DNA of 39,052 nucleotides from Clostridia bacterium (GTDB lineage: Bacteria; Bacillota; Clostridia; Oscillospirales; Acutalibacteraceae), in assembly GCA_029226955.1 (NCBI GenBank), contig JAQXZA010000001.1, positions 1 through 39,052 of the forward strand, read 5' to 3'. Within the stretch, counting starts at the first letter, position 1. Each line of letters begins with the position of its first letter. Shown piece by piece: positions 24,713-33,018 of this stretch. The notes beneath the pieces are model-generated. The model ran no database searches and was not told where the DNA came from. It worked only from the letters and a program-made list of their open reading frames with translations. The position numbers were made by a program, and so were the translations under genes.

Positions 24713-25717
24713 ATGAATATACAGGAATACGAAAAATTTTGTCTTGAAAGCGGTTACGGAAACTTTATGCAGTCGGCAAAATGGGCAGATGTAAAAAATA
24801 ACTGGATTCACGAATTTATAGCAGTGAGAAACAACGCAAATGAAATAGCAGGCGAAATGCTTGTTTTAATCAAAAAAATTCCGTTTACAAACATAACGCT
24901 GATGTATTCTCCGAGAGGACCTGTCTGTGATATGCACGATAAAGATGTTCTGAAAAAACTTTTTGCGGAAGTGCAGAAATTACAGAAAAAACATCACTCA
25001 TTCAAACTTATAATTGACCCGATGATAGATGATGAAGATACACAGTCAATCAATAATTTATGTTCTCTTGGTTTTGTACACCATAATGAAAAAGTCGGCT
25101 ATGATAATATACAGTGCCGTGAAAACTATGTTATTGATATAAACGGCAGAACGGCAGATGAAATTTTTTCTTCTTTTAAATCAAAATGGCGTTATAACAT
25201 TCGCCTTGCACAAAGAAAAGGCGTGAAGTGTCAGTTTTACGGTGAAGAAAAACTTGACGATTTTTATGAACTTATGAAGGCAACGGGAAAACGTGACGGT
25301 TTTAATATACGAACAAAAGAATATTACGGCCATTTTTTGAAATGCTTTGACGGAAAAGCAAAGTTGTGTATGTGTTATATTGATGATATTGCCGTTTCAG
25401 GTGCATTGATTACAAATTATGCCGGAACAGTCAGCTATATTTACGGTGCGTCCTCAAACGAATACAGAAACTATATGCCAAATTATCTTATGCAGTGGAC
25501 AATGATAAAATATGCAGTTGAATCCGGCTGTAAAACATACGATTTTTGTGGTATTCCGTACTGGTACGACAAAACACACAAAAATTACGGTGTATATAAA
25601 TTCAAGCAAGGTTTTAACGGTCACGTTCAGACGTGGGCTGGTGAGTTTGAATATACATTCCGCAAAACAACATCAAAATTCTTTGACTTTGCGGCGTATA
25701 TGTACAAAGTAATATAA
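24713..25717 (+). CDS. FemABX-family peptidoglycan interpeptide-bridge aminoacyltransferase
   Basis: A 334-residue two-GNAT-domain protein of the FemX/FemAB family, which adds amino acids from aminoacyl-tRNA to lipid II. Visible features are GNFMQSAKWADVKNNW at the N-terminus, MYSPRGPVCDM, SSFKSKWRYNIRLAQRKGV (the conserved RYNIRLAxRKGV motif) and MPNYLMQWTMIKYA plus YDFCGIPYWYDKTHKNYGVYKFKQGF-type C-terminal signature. Start at 24713; an ORF extension to 24659 would run through the hairpin and lacks family similarity. No canonical SD is free, because the G-run lies in the hairpin stem. The amino acid added is not predictable. Confidence 0.9.
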   Translation: MNIQEYEKFCLESGYGNFMQSAKWADVKNNWIHEFIAVRNNANEIAGEMLVLIKKIPFTNITLMYSPRGPVCDMHDKDVLKKLFAEVQKLQKKHHSFKLIIDPMIDDEDTQSINNLCSLGFVHHNEKVGYDNIQCRENYVIDINGRTADEIFSSFKSKWRYNIRLAQRKGVKCQFYGEEKLDDFYELMKATGKRDGFNIRTKEYYGHFLKCFDGKAKLCMCYIDDIAVSGALITNYAGTVSYIYGASSNEYRNYMPNYLMQWTMIKYAVESGCKTYDFCGIPYWYDKTHKNYGVYKFKQGFNGHVQTWAGEFEYTFRKTTSKFFDFAAYMYKVI

Positions 25718-25724
25718 ATCACTT

Positions 25725-25753
25725 TCATATCATTCTTATTGTACTCATAAACA
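25725..25753 (+). promoter_or_regulatory. SigE-like promoter of the spoIIM-like gene
   Basis: TCATATC (25725-25731), a 14-base spacer and CATAAACA (25746-25753). The -35 resembles the SigE GTCATATT form closely and the -10 less so. An AT-only hairpin, AACAAAAGA (25756-25764) with TCTTTTGTT (25784-25792), follows just before the SD. Confidence 0.4.
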
Positions 25754-25804
25754 TTAACAAAAGAAAATATGTTCTTTTAAATATCTTTTGTTTTGGAGTA
25801 CAAT

Positions 25805-26449
25805 ATGAAGAAGATAATCTTTTCAAATCCGTTAAAGCATAAAATAAGAATAAACCGTAATGATATTAAAAATAATGCTGTCTTTGTTGTTTTCTGCGTT
25901 CTGCTTTTTGTCGGCATAATCACGGGTGCAGTGGGCGGAAGAAATGCCGACAGTGAGCTTTTAAAAAAACTTGATTTTATATTTCTTACGAATTTTGATG
26001 TCAGATGTTCACGTGGAGTGCTTTCGGCTTTTGTGTCATCATTTGCGTCATCGTTTTTGTTTTTGCTTGTAATATTTCTTTTAGGGTTATCGGTATGGGG
26101 CGGAATTGTTGTTGCCGTAATACCGTTTTTTAAAGGCTACGGTTATGGTTTGTCTGTCGGTTGGCTTTATTGTAATTACGGATTTTATGGTGTGCTTTAT
26201 AATATTCTTGTTATTTTACCGGGAGTGTTTTTGTGTTCTGCACTTATTGCGGCGGCAGCGGATTCTGCGTTTAAAAATTCTGTTAAACTTATGTCCTGTT
26301 GTTCAGGCTCAGCACCGACAGATGATATTCATATAAATATGAAAAAATATTTAATCTCAATGCTGTGGTTTTTGGTTCTGGCGGCGGTTTCGGCAGTGGC
26401 GGATATGATTTTTTCTTTGTGTTTCTCGTGGATTTTTAATTTTTCGTGA
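25805..26449 (+). CDS. spoIIM: Stage II sporulation protein M-like membrane protein
   Basis: A 214-residue protein with about five hydrophobic segments: residues 27-47, 75-100, GGIVVAVIPFFKGYGYGLSVG, the VLYNILVILPGVFLCSALIAAA stretch and the C-terminus. The IPFFKGYGYGLSVGWLY motif and ILPGVFL are typical of SpoIIM/DUF95 proteins. SpoIIM works with SpoIID and SpoIIP in peptidoglycan remodelling for forespore engulfment. ATG 25805 has GGAG 7 bases upstream; an in-frame TTG at 25793 overlaps that SD. Assignment within the DUF95 superfamily to true SpoIIM is probable, supported by the SigE-like promoter, but not certain. Confidence 0.65.
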   Translation: MKKIIFSNPLKHKIRINRNDIKNNAVFVVFCVLLFVGIITGAVGGRNADSELLKKLDFIFLTNFDVRCSRGVLSAFVSSFASSFLFLLVIFLLGLSVWGGIVVAVIPFFKGYGYGLSVGWLYCNYGFYGVLYNILVILPGVFLCSALIAAAADSAFKNSVKLMSCCSGSAPTDDIHINMKKYLISMLWFLVLAAVSAVADMIFSLCFSWIFNFS

Positions 26450-26539
26450 TAATTCATCAAAAAACATCACAAATGCTTGATACTTTCAAAAAATTATGTT
26501 ATCATCAGTTGTCAAATAAAATACGGGACGGGGAACACA

Positions 26540-27451
26540 ATGCCACAAACTGAAAACGATAAAAACACACTGGTAAAATTCTTTTCTGATTATTTCGGTA
26601 ATTTCGGAAAATTTTTTATTGTCAATATACTTTTTAATGTACCTTTGCTGATATTCGGCGGACTTGCTTTTTTGCTGTCGTATCTTACAGGAACAATAAA
26701 TATATTTATATGGTTTCTTCTTATACCGCTTATGTCGCCTTTTTGTGCCGGTTCATTCTATGTATGCAGAAAAGTTGCAACCGACCAGCCACTGAATCCT
26801 GTAAAAGACTTTTTTAAAGGTCTGAAAGATAACTGGAAATATTTTCTTATAAATTCAATTATACTTTATGCAATATTGTCGGGACTTTGGGTAACATACG
26901 GATTTTACCGTGACAATCTTGGAAATCCTATGATAATCGCAGCATTGATATTCAGCGTAATTTTTACATTGTATTTTGCATTTATGGAATTTCTTATACC
27001 TGTAATGTCAGTATCCGTTGAACTGAAATTCATTGAAATCCTGAAAAACTCTGTTGTACTGGCACTCGGCGGATTTGTCAATAATCTCAAAACCACACTT
27101 TCACTTATGCTTGTTGGCAGTGTAATATTTACTTTAATTCAGTTGACAGGAAATATTATTATCGGACTTGTAATAACAGGAATTTTACTGATTGTTATTT
27201 TGCCGCTTTTCTGCATATATATAGTTACATTCAATTCATACAAAACTGTTGAAAAATTTGTCATAAAGCCTTATGCAGAAGAACACGCAGAAGAAACAAG
27301 ACAGCACGAAAATGAAGAGGCAGTGTCAGAACTTGATGAAGACGAACTGAAAAAACTTGCCGACGGAAATCCTGACGAATTTGTATTTTTAAATGGACGA
27401 ATGTTAAAAAGAAGTGCAATTCAGAATATGCTGAAAAACAAAAAGAACTGA
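26540..27451 (+). CDS. Polytopic membrane protein, YesL/DUF624-like
   Basis: A 303-residue protein with six hydrophobic segments in residues 20 to about 235, including FFIVNILFNVPLLIFGGLAF, PLMSPFCAGSFYVCRKV and a long GLVITGILLIVILPLFCIYI segment. A charged cytoplasmic tail follows (EEHAEETRQHENEEAVSELDEDEL) and ends in LKRSAIQNMLKNKKN. The first two segments and the F/Y-rich loop with FFKGLKDNWKYF recall DUF624 (YesL), a family of unknown biochemical role often near carbohydrate transport genes; no such genes are near here. ATG 26540 follows GGGACGGGGA. Function not known. Confidence 0.6.
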   Translation: MPQTENDKNTLVKFFSDYFGNFGKFFIVNILFNVPLLIFGGLAFLLSYLTGTINIFIWFLLIPLMSPFCAGSFYVCRKVATDQPLNPVKDFFKGLKDNWKYFLINSIILYAILSGLWVTYGFYRDNLGNPMIIAALIFSVIFTLYFAFMEFLIPVMSVSVELKFIEILKNSVVLALGGFVNNLKTTLSLMLVGSVIFTLIQLTGNIIIGLVITGILLIVILPLFCIYIVTFNSYKTVEKFVIKPYAEEHAEETRQHENEEAVSELDEDELKKLADGNPDEFVFLNGRMLKRSAIQNMLKNKKN

Positions 27452-27466
27452 CAATTTACATTATGT

Positions 27467-27508
27467 AAAAATCCTGTATTTATTAAAAGTAATACAGGAT
27501 TTTTGCTT
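27467..27508 (+). terminator. Intrinsic terminator
   Basis: AAAAATCCTGTATT (27467-27480) pairs with AATACAGGATTTTT (27491-27504), 14 bp, with a T-rich tail. Confidence 0.9.
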
Positions 27509-27738
27509 TTATTCGGAATTTTTTATTGATAAAATTTTGTTTGATTTAATATATTTTTTTCAGAAAATAATAATTATTTATTTAATATATATATTGAAAT
27601 TTTGCTGATATTGTCATAATAAACAAAAAATCAGTCTTGTAATATTAAATATGTACAAAAGCACGGCTTATATAAAATATAAAAACTTTTTTGAAAAATG
27701 ATTGTGTTACAAATAAACATAAATGCTAAAAAATGATA
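27509..27738. other. AT-rich intergenic region upstream of the adhE promoter
   Basis: About 230 bases of extremely AT-rich sequence with short A- and T-tracts, no usable ORF, and no RNA gene that I can recognise. The tracts just upstream of the adhE -35 (27680-27730) could act as an UP element. An additional weak promoter cannot be excluded. Confidence 0.45.
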
Positions 27739-27756
27739 TTGACAACTTTTTAACAA
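27739..27756. promoter_or_regulatory. Candidate Rex operator over the adhE -35
   Basis: TTGACAA-CTTT-TTAACAA agrees with the clostridial Rex consensus TTGTTAA-N4-TTAACAA at 12 of 14 positions, with the right half perfect. It covers the -35 and the first part of the spacer, so binding would block RNA polymerase. Rex releases DNA at high NADH and is known to control adhE in Clostridia. Confidence 0.7.
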
Positions 27757-27767
27757 TCATTTATAAT
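27739..27767 (+). promoter_or_regulatory. Consensus sigma-A promoter of adhE
   Basis: TTGACA (27739-27744), a 17-base spacer and TATAAT (27762-27767), exact consensus boxes. Transcription should start near 27774, giving a leader of about 60 bases. Confidence 0.9.
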
Positions 27768-27772
27768 AGTGT

Positions 27773-27789
27773 TGTAATCAAGGATTACA
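27773..27789. promoter_or_regulatory. Dyad at the adhE transcription start
   Basis: TGTAATC-AAG-GATTACA is a perfect 7-bp inverted repeat at the predicted +1. It could be a 5'-end hairpin of the mRNA or a second operator. Confidence 0.55.
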
Positions 27790-27832
27790 GTGCAAATTGA
27801 GAAAAGAAAAAATTTACAGGAGGACAAGACCT

Positions 27833-30463
27833 ATGGCTAACAAAGAAACAGAAGTCGAAGTTCAGGCAACACCAAGCGGCGTTATTGACAGCGTTGACGC
27901 TCTTGTTGCAAAAATGGCAGAAGTAAGAGCTGCACAGAAAGAATTTGCTACCTACACACAGGAGCAGGTTGATAAAATCTTCAAGGCAGCTGCAATCGCT
28001 GCAAACCAGGCTCGTATTCCGCTTGCTAAAATGGCTGTTGAAGAAACAGGTATGGGCGTTGTAGAGGATAAGGTTATCAAGAACCACTATGCAGCTGAAT
28101 ATATCTACAATAAGTATAAGAATGAAAAAACTTGCGGTGTTATCGAAGAAGACACAGCTTTCGGTTTGAAAAAAATAGCTGAACCAATCGGTGTTATCGG
28201 TGCTGTTATTCCTACAACAAACCCGACATCAACAGCTATCTTTAAGTCACTTATTTGTCTTAAAACAAGAAACGCAATCATCATCAGCCCACACCCACGT
28301 GCAAAGAACTCAACAATCGCTGCTGCAAAGATAGTACTTGACGCAGCTGTTGCAGCCGGTGCACCAAAGAACATTATTGCTTGGATTGATGTTCCATCAC
28401 TCGAACTCACAAACGAACTTATGAAGAGCGTTGATACAATCCTCGCAACAGGTGGTCCGGGAATGGTTCACGCTGCTTACTCATCAGGTAAGCCGGCTCT
28501 CGGCGTTGGTGCTGGTAACACACCTGTTATCATTGACAGCACAGCTGATATTAAGGTTGCAGTAAACTCAATCATTCACTCAAAGACATTTGATAATGGT
28601 ATGATTTGTGCATCAGAACAGAGCGTTACAGTTCTTGCTGATATATATGATGAAGTCAAGAAAGAATTTGCCGCAAGAGGCTGCTACTTCCTCAAAGGCG
28701 ACGAACTCGATAAGGTAAGAAAGACTATCATCATCAATGGTGCATTGAATGCTAAGATTGTTGGTCAGTCAGCTCACAAAATTGCTGCTCTTGCCGGTGT
28801 AGATGTTCCTGTTGACACAAAAATTCTTATCGGTGAAGTTGAATCTGTTGACATCAGCGAAGAATTTGCTCACGAAAAACTTTCTCCTGTACTTGCTATG
28901 TACAAGGCAGAAACATTTGATGACGCTATTGCAAAGGCAGCACGTCTTGTTGCTGACGGCGGTTACGGTCATACATCATCTATCTATGTTCACCCGGCAG
29001 AGAAAGAAAAACTTGCAAAGCATCAGGCAGCTATGAAGACTTGCCGTATTCTTATCAATACTCCTTCTTCACAGGGCGGTATCGGTGACCTTTACAACTT
29101 CAAACTTGCTCCGTCACTCACACTCGGCTGCGGCTCATGGGGCGGCAACTCAGTTTCTGAGAACGTAGGCATTAAGCACCTTATCAACATCAAGTCAGTT
29201 GCCGAGAGGAGAGAGAATATGCTTTGGTTCAGAGCACCACAGAAGGTTTACTTTAAGAAAGGCTGTATGCCTGTTGCTCTTGACGAGCTCGGCACAGTTA
29301 TGCATAAGAAAAAGGCTTTCATCGTAACAGACTCATTCCTTTACAAGAATGGTTATGTAAAGCCAATCGAAGATAAACTTGATGAAATGGGTATTCAGCA
29401 TACTTGTTTCTATCACGTTCAGCCAGACCCGACTCTTGCATCAGCTATCGAAGGTGCAGAGGCTATGAGACAGTTTGAGCCTGACACAATTATCGCACTC
29501 GGCGGCGGTTCAGCAATGGACGCTGGTAAGATTATGTGGGTTCTTTACGAACATCCGGAAGCAGACTTTATGGATATGGCTATGCGTTTTATGGATATTC
29601 GCAAGAGAGTTTACACATTCCCGCATATGGGCGAAAAGGCATTCTTCGTTGCAATCCCGACATCATCAGGTACAGGTTCAGAAGTTACACCTTTCGCAGT
29701 TATCACTGACGAAAAGACAGGCATCAAGTATCCGCTTGCTGACTACGAACTTCTCCCGAATATGTCAATCATTGACGCTGACAATATGATGAATCAGCCA
29801 AAGGGACTTACAAGTGCATCAGGTATTGACGCTCTTACACACGCCCTTGAAGCTTATGCATCAATTATGGCAACACCATATACAGACGGTCTTGCACTTC
29901 AAGCTATGAAGGCTATCTTTGAATATCTCCCATCAGCTTACGAAAAGGGTGCTAATGATCCTATCGCAAGAGAGAAAATGGCAGACGCATCAACAATGGC
30001 AGGTATGGCATTCGCAAACGCATTCCTCGGTGTTTGTCACTCAATGGCTCATAAGCTCGGTGCTTTCCACCACATTCCTCACGGTGTAGCAAACGCACTT
30101 CTCATTACAGAAGTTATGAGATACAACGCTAATCCTGTACCGCCTAAGATGGGTACATTCTCACAGTATGCTTATCCGCACACACTCGAAAGATATGTTG
30201 AATGTGCTAAGTTCTGTGGTGTAACAGGCAAGGACGACAACGAAATCTTTGAAAACTTCATTGCTAAGATTGAAGAACTCAAAGCAAGAGTTGGTATCAA
30301 GAAGACAATCGCTGACTACGGTGTTACAGAAGAAGCTTTCCTCTCAACACTTGATGATATGGTTGAAAAGGCATTTGATGACCAGTGCACAGGTGCTAAC
30401 CCAAGATATCCGCTTATGTCAGAAATCAAGGAAATGTTCCTTAAAGCATACTACGGCAAATAA
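27833..30463 (+). CDS. adhE: Bifunctional acetaldehyde-CoA/alcohol dehydrogenase
   Basis: An 876-residue two-domain enzyme that reduces acetyl-CoA to acetaldehyde and then ethanol with NADH, regenerating NAD in fermentation and forming spirosomes. The N-terminal ALDH domain (1 to about 440) shows IGVIGAVIPTTNPTSTAIFK, GGPGMVHAAYSSGKPALGVG and the catalytic cysteine in NGMICASEQSV. The C-terminal iron-ADH domain (about 460-876) shows ALGGGSAMDAGKIMW, IPTSSGTGSEVTPFAVITD, LTSASGIDALTHALEAY and the metal-histidine segment HSMAHKLGAFHHIPHG. ATG 27833 follows AGGAGG; an in-frame upstream TTG at 27797 is unlikely. Codon use is shifted to ATC, CTC, TAC and AAC compared with neighbours, a sign of very high expression. 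Confidence 0.98.
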   Translation: MANKETEVEVQATPSGVIDSVDALVAKMAEVRAAQKEFATYTQEQVDKIFKAAAIAANQARIPLAKMAVEETGMGVVEDKVIKNHYAAEYIYNKYKNEKTCGVIEEDTAFGLKKIAEPIGVIGAVIPTTNPTSTAIFKSLICLKTRNAIIISPHPRAKNSTIAAAKIVLDAAVAAGAPKNIIAWIDVPSLELTNELMKSVDTILATGGPGMVHAAYSSGKPALGVGAGNTPVIIDSTADIKVAVNSIIHSKTFDNGMICASEQSVTVLADIYDEVKKEFAARGCYFLKGDELDKVRKTIIINGALNAKIVGQSAHKIAALAGVDVPVDTKILIGEVESVDISEEFAHEKLSPVLAMYKAETFDDAIAKAARLVADGGYGHTSSIYVHPAEKEKLAKHQAAMKTCRILINTPSSQGGIGDLYNFKLAPSLTLGCGSWGGNSVSENVGIKHLINIKSVAERRENMLWFRAPQKVYFKKGCMPVALDELGTVMHKKKAFIVTDSFLYKNGYVKPIEDKLDEMGIQHTCFYHVQPDPTLASAIEGAEAMRQFEPDTIIALGGGSAMDAGKIMWVLYEHPEADFMDMAMRFMDIRKRVYTFPHMGEKAFFVAIPTSSGTGSEVTPFAVITDEKTGIKYPLADYELLPNMSIIDADNMMNQPKGLTSASGIDALTHALEAYASIMATPYTDGLALQAMKAIFEYLPSAYEKGANDPIAREKMADASTMAGMAFANAFLGVCHSMAHKLGAFHHIPHGVANALLITEVMRYNANPVPPKMGTFSQYAYPHTLERYVECAKFCGVTGKDDNEIFENFIAKIEELKARVGIKKTIADYGVTEEAFLSTLDDMVEKAFDDQCTGANPRYPLMSEIKEMFLKAYYGK

Positions 30464-30500
30464 TTAGTTTTCTCAAATTTGCAATTTATAATATACAGAG

Positions 30501-30534
30501 AAGAACGCTGTACGATTGTACAGCGTTCTTTTCA
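30501..30534 (+). terminator. Intrinsic terminator of adhE
   Basis: AAGAACGCTGTAC (30501-30513), loop GATT, GTACAGCGTTCTT (30518-30530), a 13-bp perfect stem, then TTTCAATTTT. Confidence 0.92.
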
Positions 30535-30559
30535 ATTTTAAAAATTAGGTGAAAATATA

Positions 30560-31447
30560 ATGAATAAAACTACTGTATGCAAGCTGTGTCCACGTAACTG
30601 TAATGCCGTAAGAAACGAAAACAGCGGAAACGGTTACTGTAAAATGGGAACACTCCCACGAATTGCAAGAGTCGCACCTCATATATGGGAAGAACCGTGC
30701 ATAAGCGGCACAAAAGGTTCGGGTACAATTTTCTTTTCAGGTTGTGTATTGTCTTGTGTTTTCTGTCAGAACAGTAAGATAAGTTCAGGCGGTTACGGAA
30801 AAAGCGTTACAACAGAACAGCTTGTTGACTACATAAAAAAACTTGAATCAATGGGTGTGCATAATATAAACCTTGTAAGTCCTACACCTTATATTGAAAG
30901 CATAATAGAATGTTTTGAGCGTTACAAGCCGTCAATACCTGTTGTTTATAATACAGGCGGCTATGAAAAAGCTGAAACAATAAAAAGGCTTGACGGAATA
31001 GTCGATATATATTTGCCCGATATGAAATACATAAATTCTGATATTTCATTAAAATATTCAAAGGCGGCAGATTATTTTGAATATGCGTCAGAGGCATTAA
31101 AGGAAATGGTTCGTCAGACGGGAAAACCGCAGTTTGATTCCGACGGTATAATGACAAAGGGGACAATAGTCCGTCATCTTATACTTCCGCAAAATACGCA
31201 TAATTCCATTGAAGTTCTTGAATGGCTTGATAAAACATTTGGCAGTGATATTCTCATAAGTCTTATGGGGCAGTATATACCTCTCGGAAATGCCGGAAAA
31301 TACCCCGAAATTAACCGCAGAATAACAACAAGGGAGTATAACAAAGTTCTTGATTATCTTGAAACAACCGGACTTGACGGTTTTGTACAGGAATTGTCGT
31401 CGGCAAAAAAATCTTATATTCCTGATTTTGATATAGAAAAGCTGTGA
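30560..31447 (+). CDS. Radical SAM protein, PflA-like (COG1313)
   Basis: A 295-residue radical SAM enzyme. The SAM-cluster motif CVLSCVFC uses Cys62, Cys66 and Cys69 (CxxxCxxC). Four more cysteines at 7, 10, 14 and 27 (CKLCPRNC...GYC) form a second cluster-like motif at the N-terminus, as is usual in this PflA-related family of unknown substrate. Other marks are NINLVSPTPYI, VVYNTGGYE, VDIYLPDMKY and LISLMGQYIP. AGGTGA precedes the ATG. It stands 30 bases after the adhE terminator; no pyruvate formate-lyase gene is near, so a true PFL-activase role is unsupported. The 3' end meets yqfD head-on, seven bases apart, without a visible terminator. Confidence 0.85.
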   Translation: MNKTTVCKLCPRNCNAVRNENSGNGYCKMGTLPRIARVAPHIWEEPCISGTKGSGTIFFSGCVLSCVFCQNSKISSGGYGKSVTTEQLVDYIKKLESMGVHNINLVSPTPYIESIIECFERYKPSIPVVYNTGGYEKAETIKRLDGIVDIYLPDMKYINSDISLKYSKAADYFEYASEALKEMVRQTGKPQFDSDGIMTKGTIVRHLILPQNTHNSIEVLEWLDKTFGSDILISLMGQYIPLGNAGKYPEINRRITTREYNKVLDYLETTGLDGFVQELSSAKKSYIPDFDIEKL

Positions 31448-31454
31448 TACAAAA

Positions 31455-32654
31455 TCAGTTTTCTTTTACTTGAAGTACGGATTTAATGCCTATATCTTCT
31501 TCCATATCATAATTTGCAGTCAGCACTATTTTGTCAGAAAAACGGGTTGCTTTATAGTTTTTTTGAAGAATTTTCCCTTTGTTTGTACTGTAAAGCATAA
31601 ATACCTCATAAAGTTCCATTCTGTTTTTTGCGATATTTTCCGCCTGTTCTTCTGTTATAGTATTATATTGTATATCATATTTTTGCCATTTTTCCTCGTT
31701 TATATATACAGGGATTTTTGTGTTGAATATACTGATTTGATTTCTTGAATAATTTTTTATATAGCTGTCATCAGGATTAGAATTAAATGTAAGAGGGATT
31801 TTTACACCAAGAATATCAATATCACGCTTTAACCAGATATATTCATTTTTTTCTGTCATTTGCACTTTCAGCGGAACTTCAACACTGACCGTTCTTGAAG
31901 TCTTTGCATAAATCTGAGCGTTACTATCAACAAACGATGAAGAACCGTCACTATAATCTATTATTCCGCTTACAAGCAGCTGTCCTTTTCTTACACCTTC
32001 ACCAACCATAACCATAGCTGTTCCGTTACGGACTTCCATTCTTGTTATTGTACCGTCTGAAACAGCTTTTATATTAGTTATTTTATCTTCTTTTTCAGAT
32101 TTATCAATCTGTTCAGAAAGATTCGGACTCATTTCAACGGTTGCGGCTGTACCCATAATATTTATTGTAATCCAGCTTATTCCGGGATTTTTAAGGTTTA
32201 TAAGCCGTTCAATTCTATGAATATCTATATTGTCGTTTTTTATGCCCTCATAAAATCCAAGTTCAGCAAGTTGACTTCTTATTTCATATTCATTGATTGT
32301 ATCGGGAACGTTTATATCTATATTCCATATAAAGCCTGACAAATATTGACATATTACAAAGAATAATATTGTCCCCACAAAAATACCCGAACGGTTTTTA
32401 TATTTATAAATCAAAAACGGCAGACCGTGTTTTTTCAGAATATGTATGCGTGTTTTTGTTTTGACTGCAATATGCCTCAGTTCGTTGTAATCAGCAATTT
32501 TGACTTTTGCGGTAAATATTTTGTTGTTGCTTGTTAAACCCCATAAATTTATTCCTTTTCTTGCAGCAAGATTCAAAAAACGCTCGGGAAATTTTCCGCT
32601 GACCGAAAAATCAACAAATCCGAAAAGCCACCTGAGCATAAAGACAATTATCAT
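31455..32654 (-). CDS. yqfD: Sporulation protein YqfD
   Basis: A 399-residue protein with one membrane segment (about residues 88-108, GIFVGTILFFVICQYLSGFIW) and a large, mainly beta domain outside it. Visible marks are FGFVDFSVSGKFPERFLNL, GINLWGL, ISWITINIMGTAATVEM, VSDGTITRMEVRNGTAMVMVGEGV and KGQLLVSGII. YqfD is required for spore formation and acts in the mother cell; its molecular role is unknown. ATG 32654 (MIIVFMLRW) is preferred over GTG 32666 because GAGGCGG precedes it. yqfC ends 8 bases upstream, so translation is closely linked. A phoH gene commonly follows this pair in other genomes but does not here. Confidence 0.9.
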   Translation of the reverse strand: MIIVFMLRWLFGFVDFSVSGKFPERFLNLAARKGINLWGLTSNNKIFTAKVKIADYNELRHIAVKTKTRIHILKKHGLPFLIYKYKNRSGIFVGTILFFVICQYLSGFIWNIDINVPDTINEYEIRSQLAELGFYEGIKNDNIDIHRIERLINLKNPGISWITINIMGTAATVEMSPNLSEQIDKSEKEDKITNIKAVSDGTITRMEVRNGTAMVMVGEGVRKGQLLVSGIIDYSDGSSSFVDSNAQIYAKTSRTVSVEVPLKVQMTEKNEYIWLKRDIDILGVKIPLTFNSNPDDSYIKNYSRNQISIFNTKIPVYINEEKWQKYDIQYNTITEEQAENIAKNRMELYEVFMLYSTNKGKILQKNYKATRFSDKIVLTANYDMEEDIGIKSVLQVKEN

Positions 32655-32662
32655 ATTCCGCC

Positions 32663-32926
32663 TCACATAATGTATTCAATAGAAGTAATAAACCCCTGAA
32701 TTATCATATCGTGGTCTGTCAGACATTTAATATACAATCCTCTGCCACAAAAAGCAACAATATACTTTCCTGTATTTATTTTTATTGAATTTTCACTGTA
32801 TTCCAGTACGCCCTTACTGCCCTCAAAAACTACTTCACGGTTTCCGCTTATTTCCATATGAACAGTACCGAGATTTGCAGAAATGACAGGTTTATCCTTT
32901 TTTCTGCTTTTATCTTTTTTTTTCAT
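32663..32926 (-). CDS. yqfC: Sporulation protein YqfC
   Basis: An 87-residue YabP/YqfC-family protein: a basic N-terminus (MKKKDKSRKKDKP), then beta strands SANLGTVHMEISGNREVVFEG and GVLEYSENSIKINTGKYIVAFCGRGLYI, ending SIEYIM. Start ATG 32926 follows GGGGTGA by 7 bases; the open frame continues upstream to 33082, but that stretch crosses the divergent promoter region and has no family similarity. It forms an operon with yqfD, and both are SigE-dependent in B. subtilis. It is a paralogue of yabP at 4784. Confidence 0.9.
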   Translation of the reverse strand: MKKKDKSRKKDKPVISANLGTVHMEISGNREVVFEGSKGVLEYSENSIKINTGKYIVAFCGRGLYIKCLTDHDMIIQGFITSIEYIM

Positions 32927-32958
32927 ACGCTCGTCACCCCGTTTAAGAGTATCTGTAA

Positions 32959-32986
32959 TTTTTATGCAATTACAAATATAAAAATC
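32959..32986 (-). promoter_or_regulatory. SigE-like promoter of yqfC-yqfD
   Basis: Read on the minus strand: GATTTT (32981-32986), a 14-base spacer and CATAAAAA (32959-32966), 32 bases before the yqfC ATG. The upstream AGTGATTTT matches that of ylmC at the same spacing. Confidence 0.5.
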
Positions 32987-33002
32987 ACTTTCAGCATATA
33001 AA
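32974..33002 (+). promoter_or_regulatory. SigE-like promoter of ylbJ
   Basis: AAATATA (32974-32980), a 14-base spacer ending CACTTTCAG, and CATATAAA (32995-33002). It overlaps the divergent yqfC promoter, and the leader would be only about 10 bases before ATG 33019. Confidence 0.45.
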
Positions 33003-33018
33003 TTTATCGGGTGATAAT

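Noticed and set aside
30560-31447. True pyruvate formate-lyase activating enzyme
   Set aside because: The extra N-terminal cysteine motif and the absence of a pfl gene place it in the uncharacterised PflA-like family.
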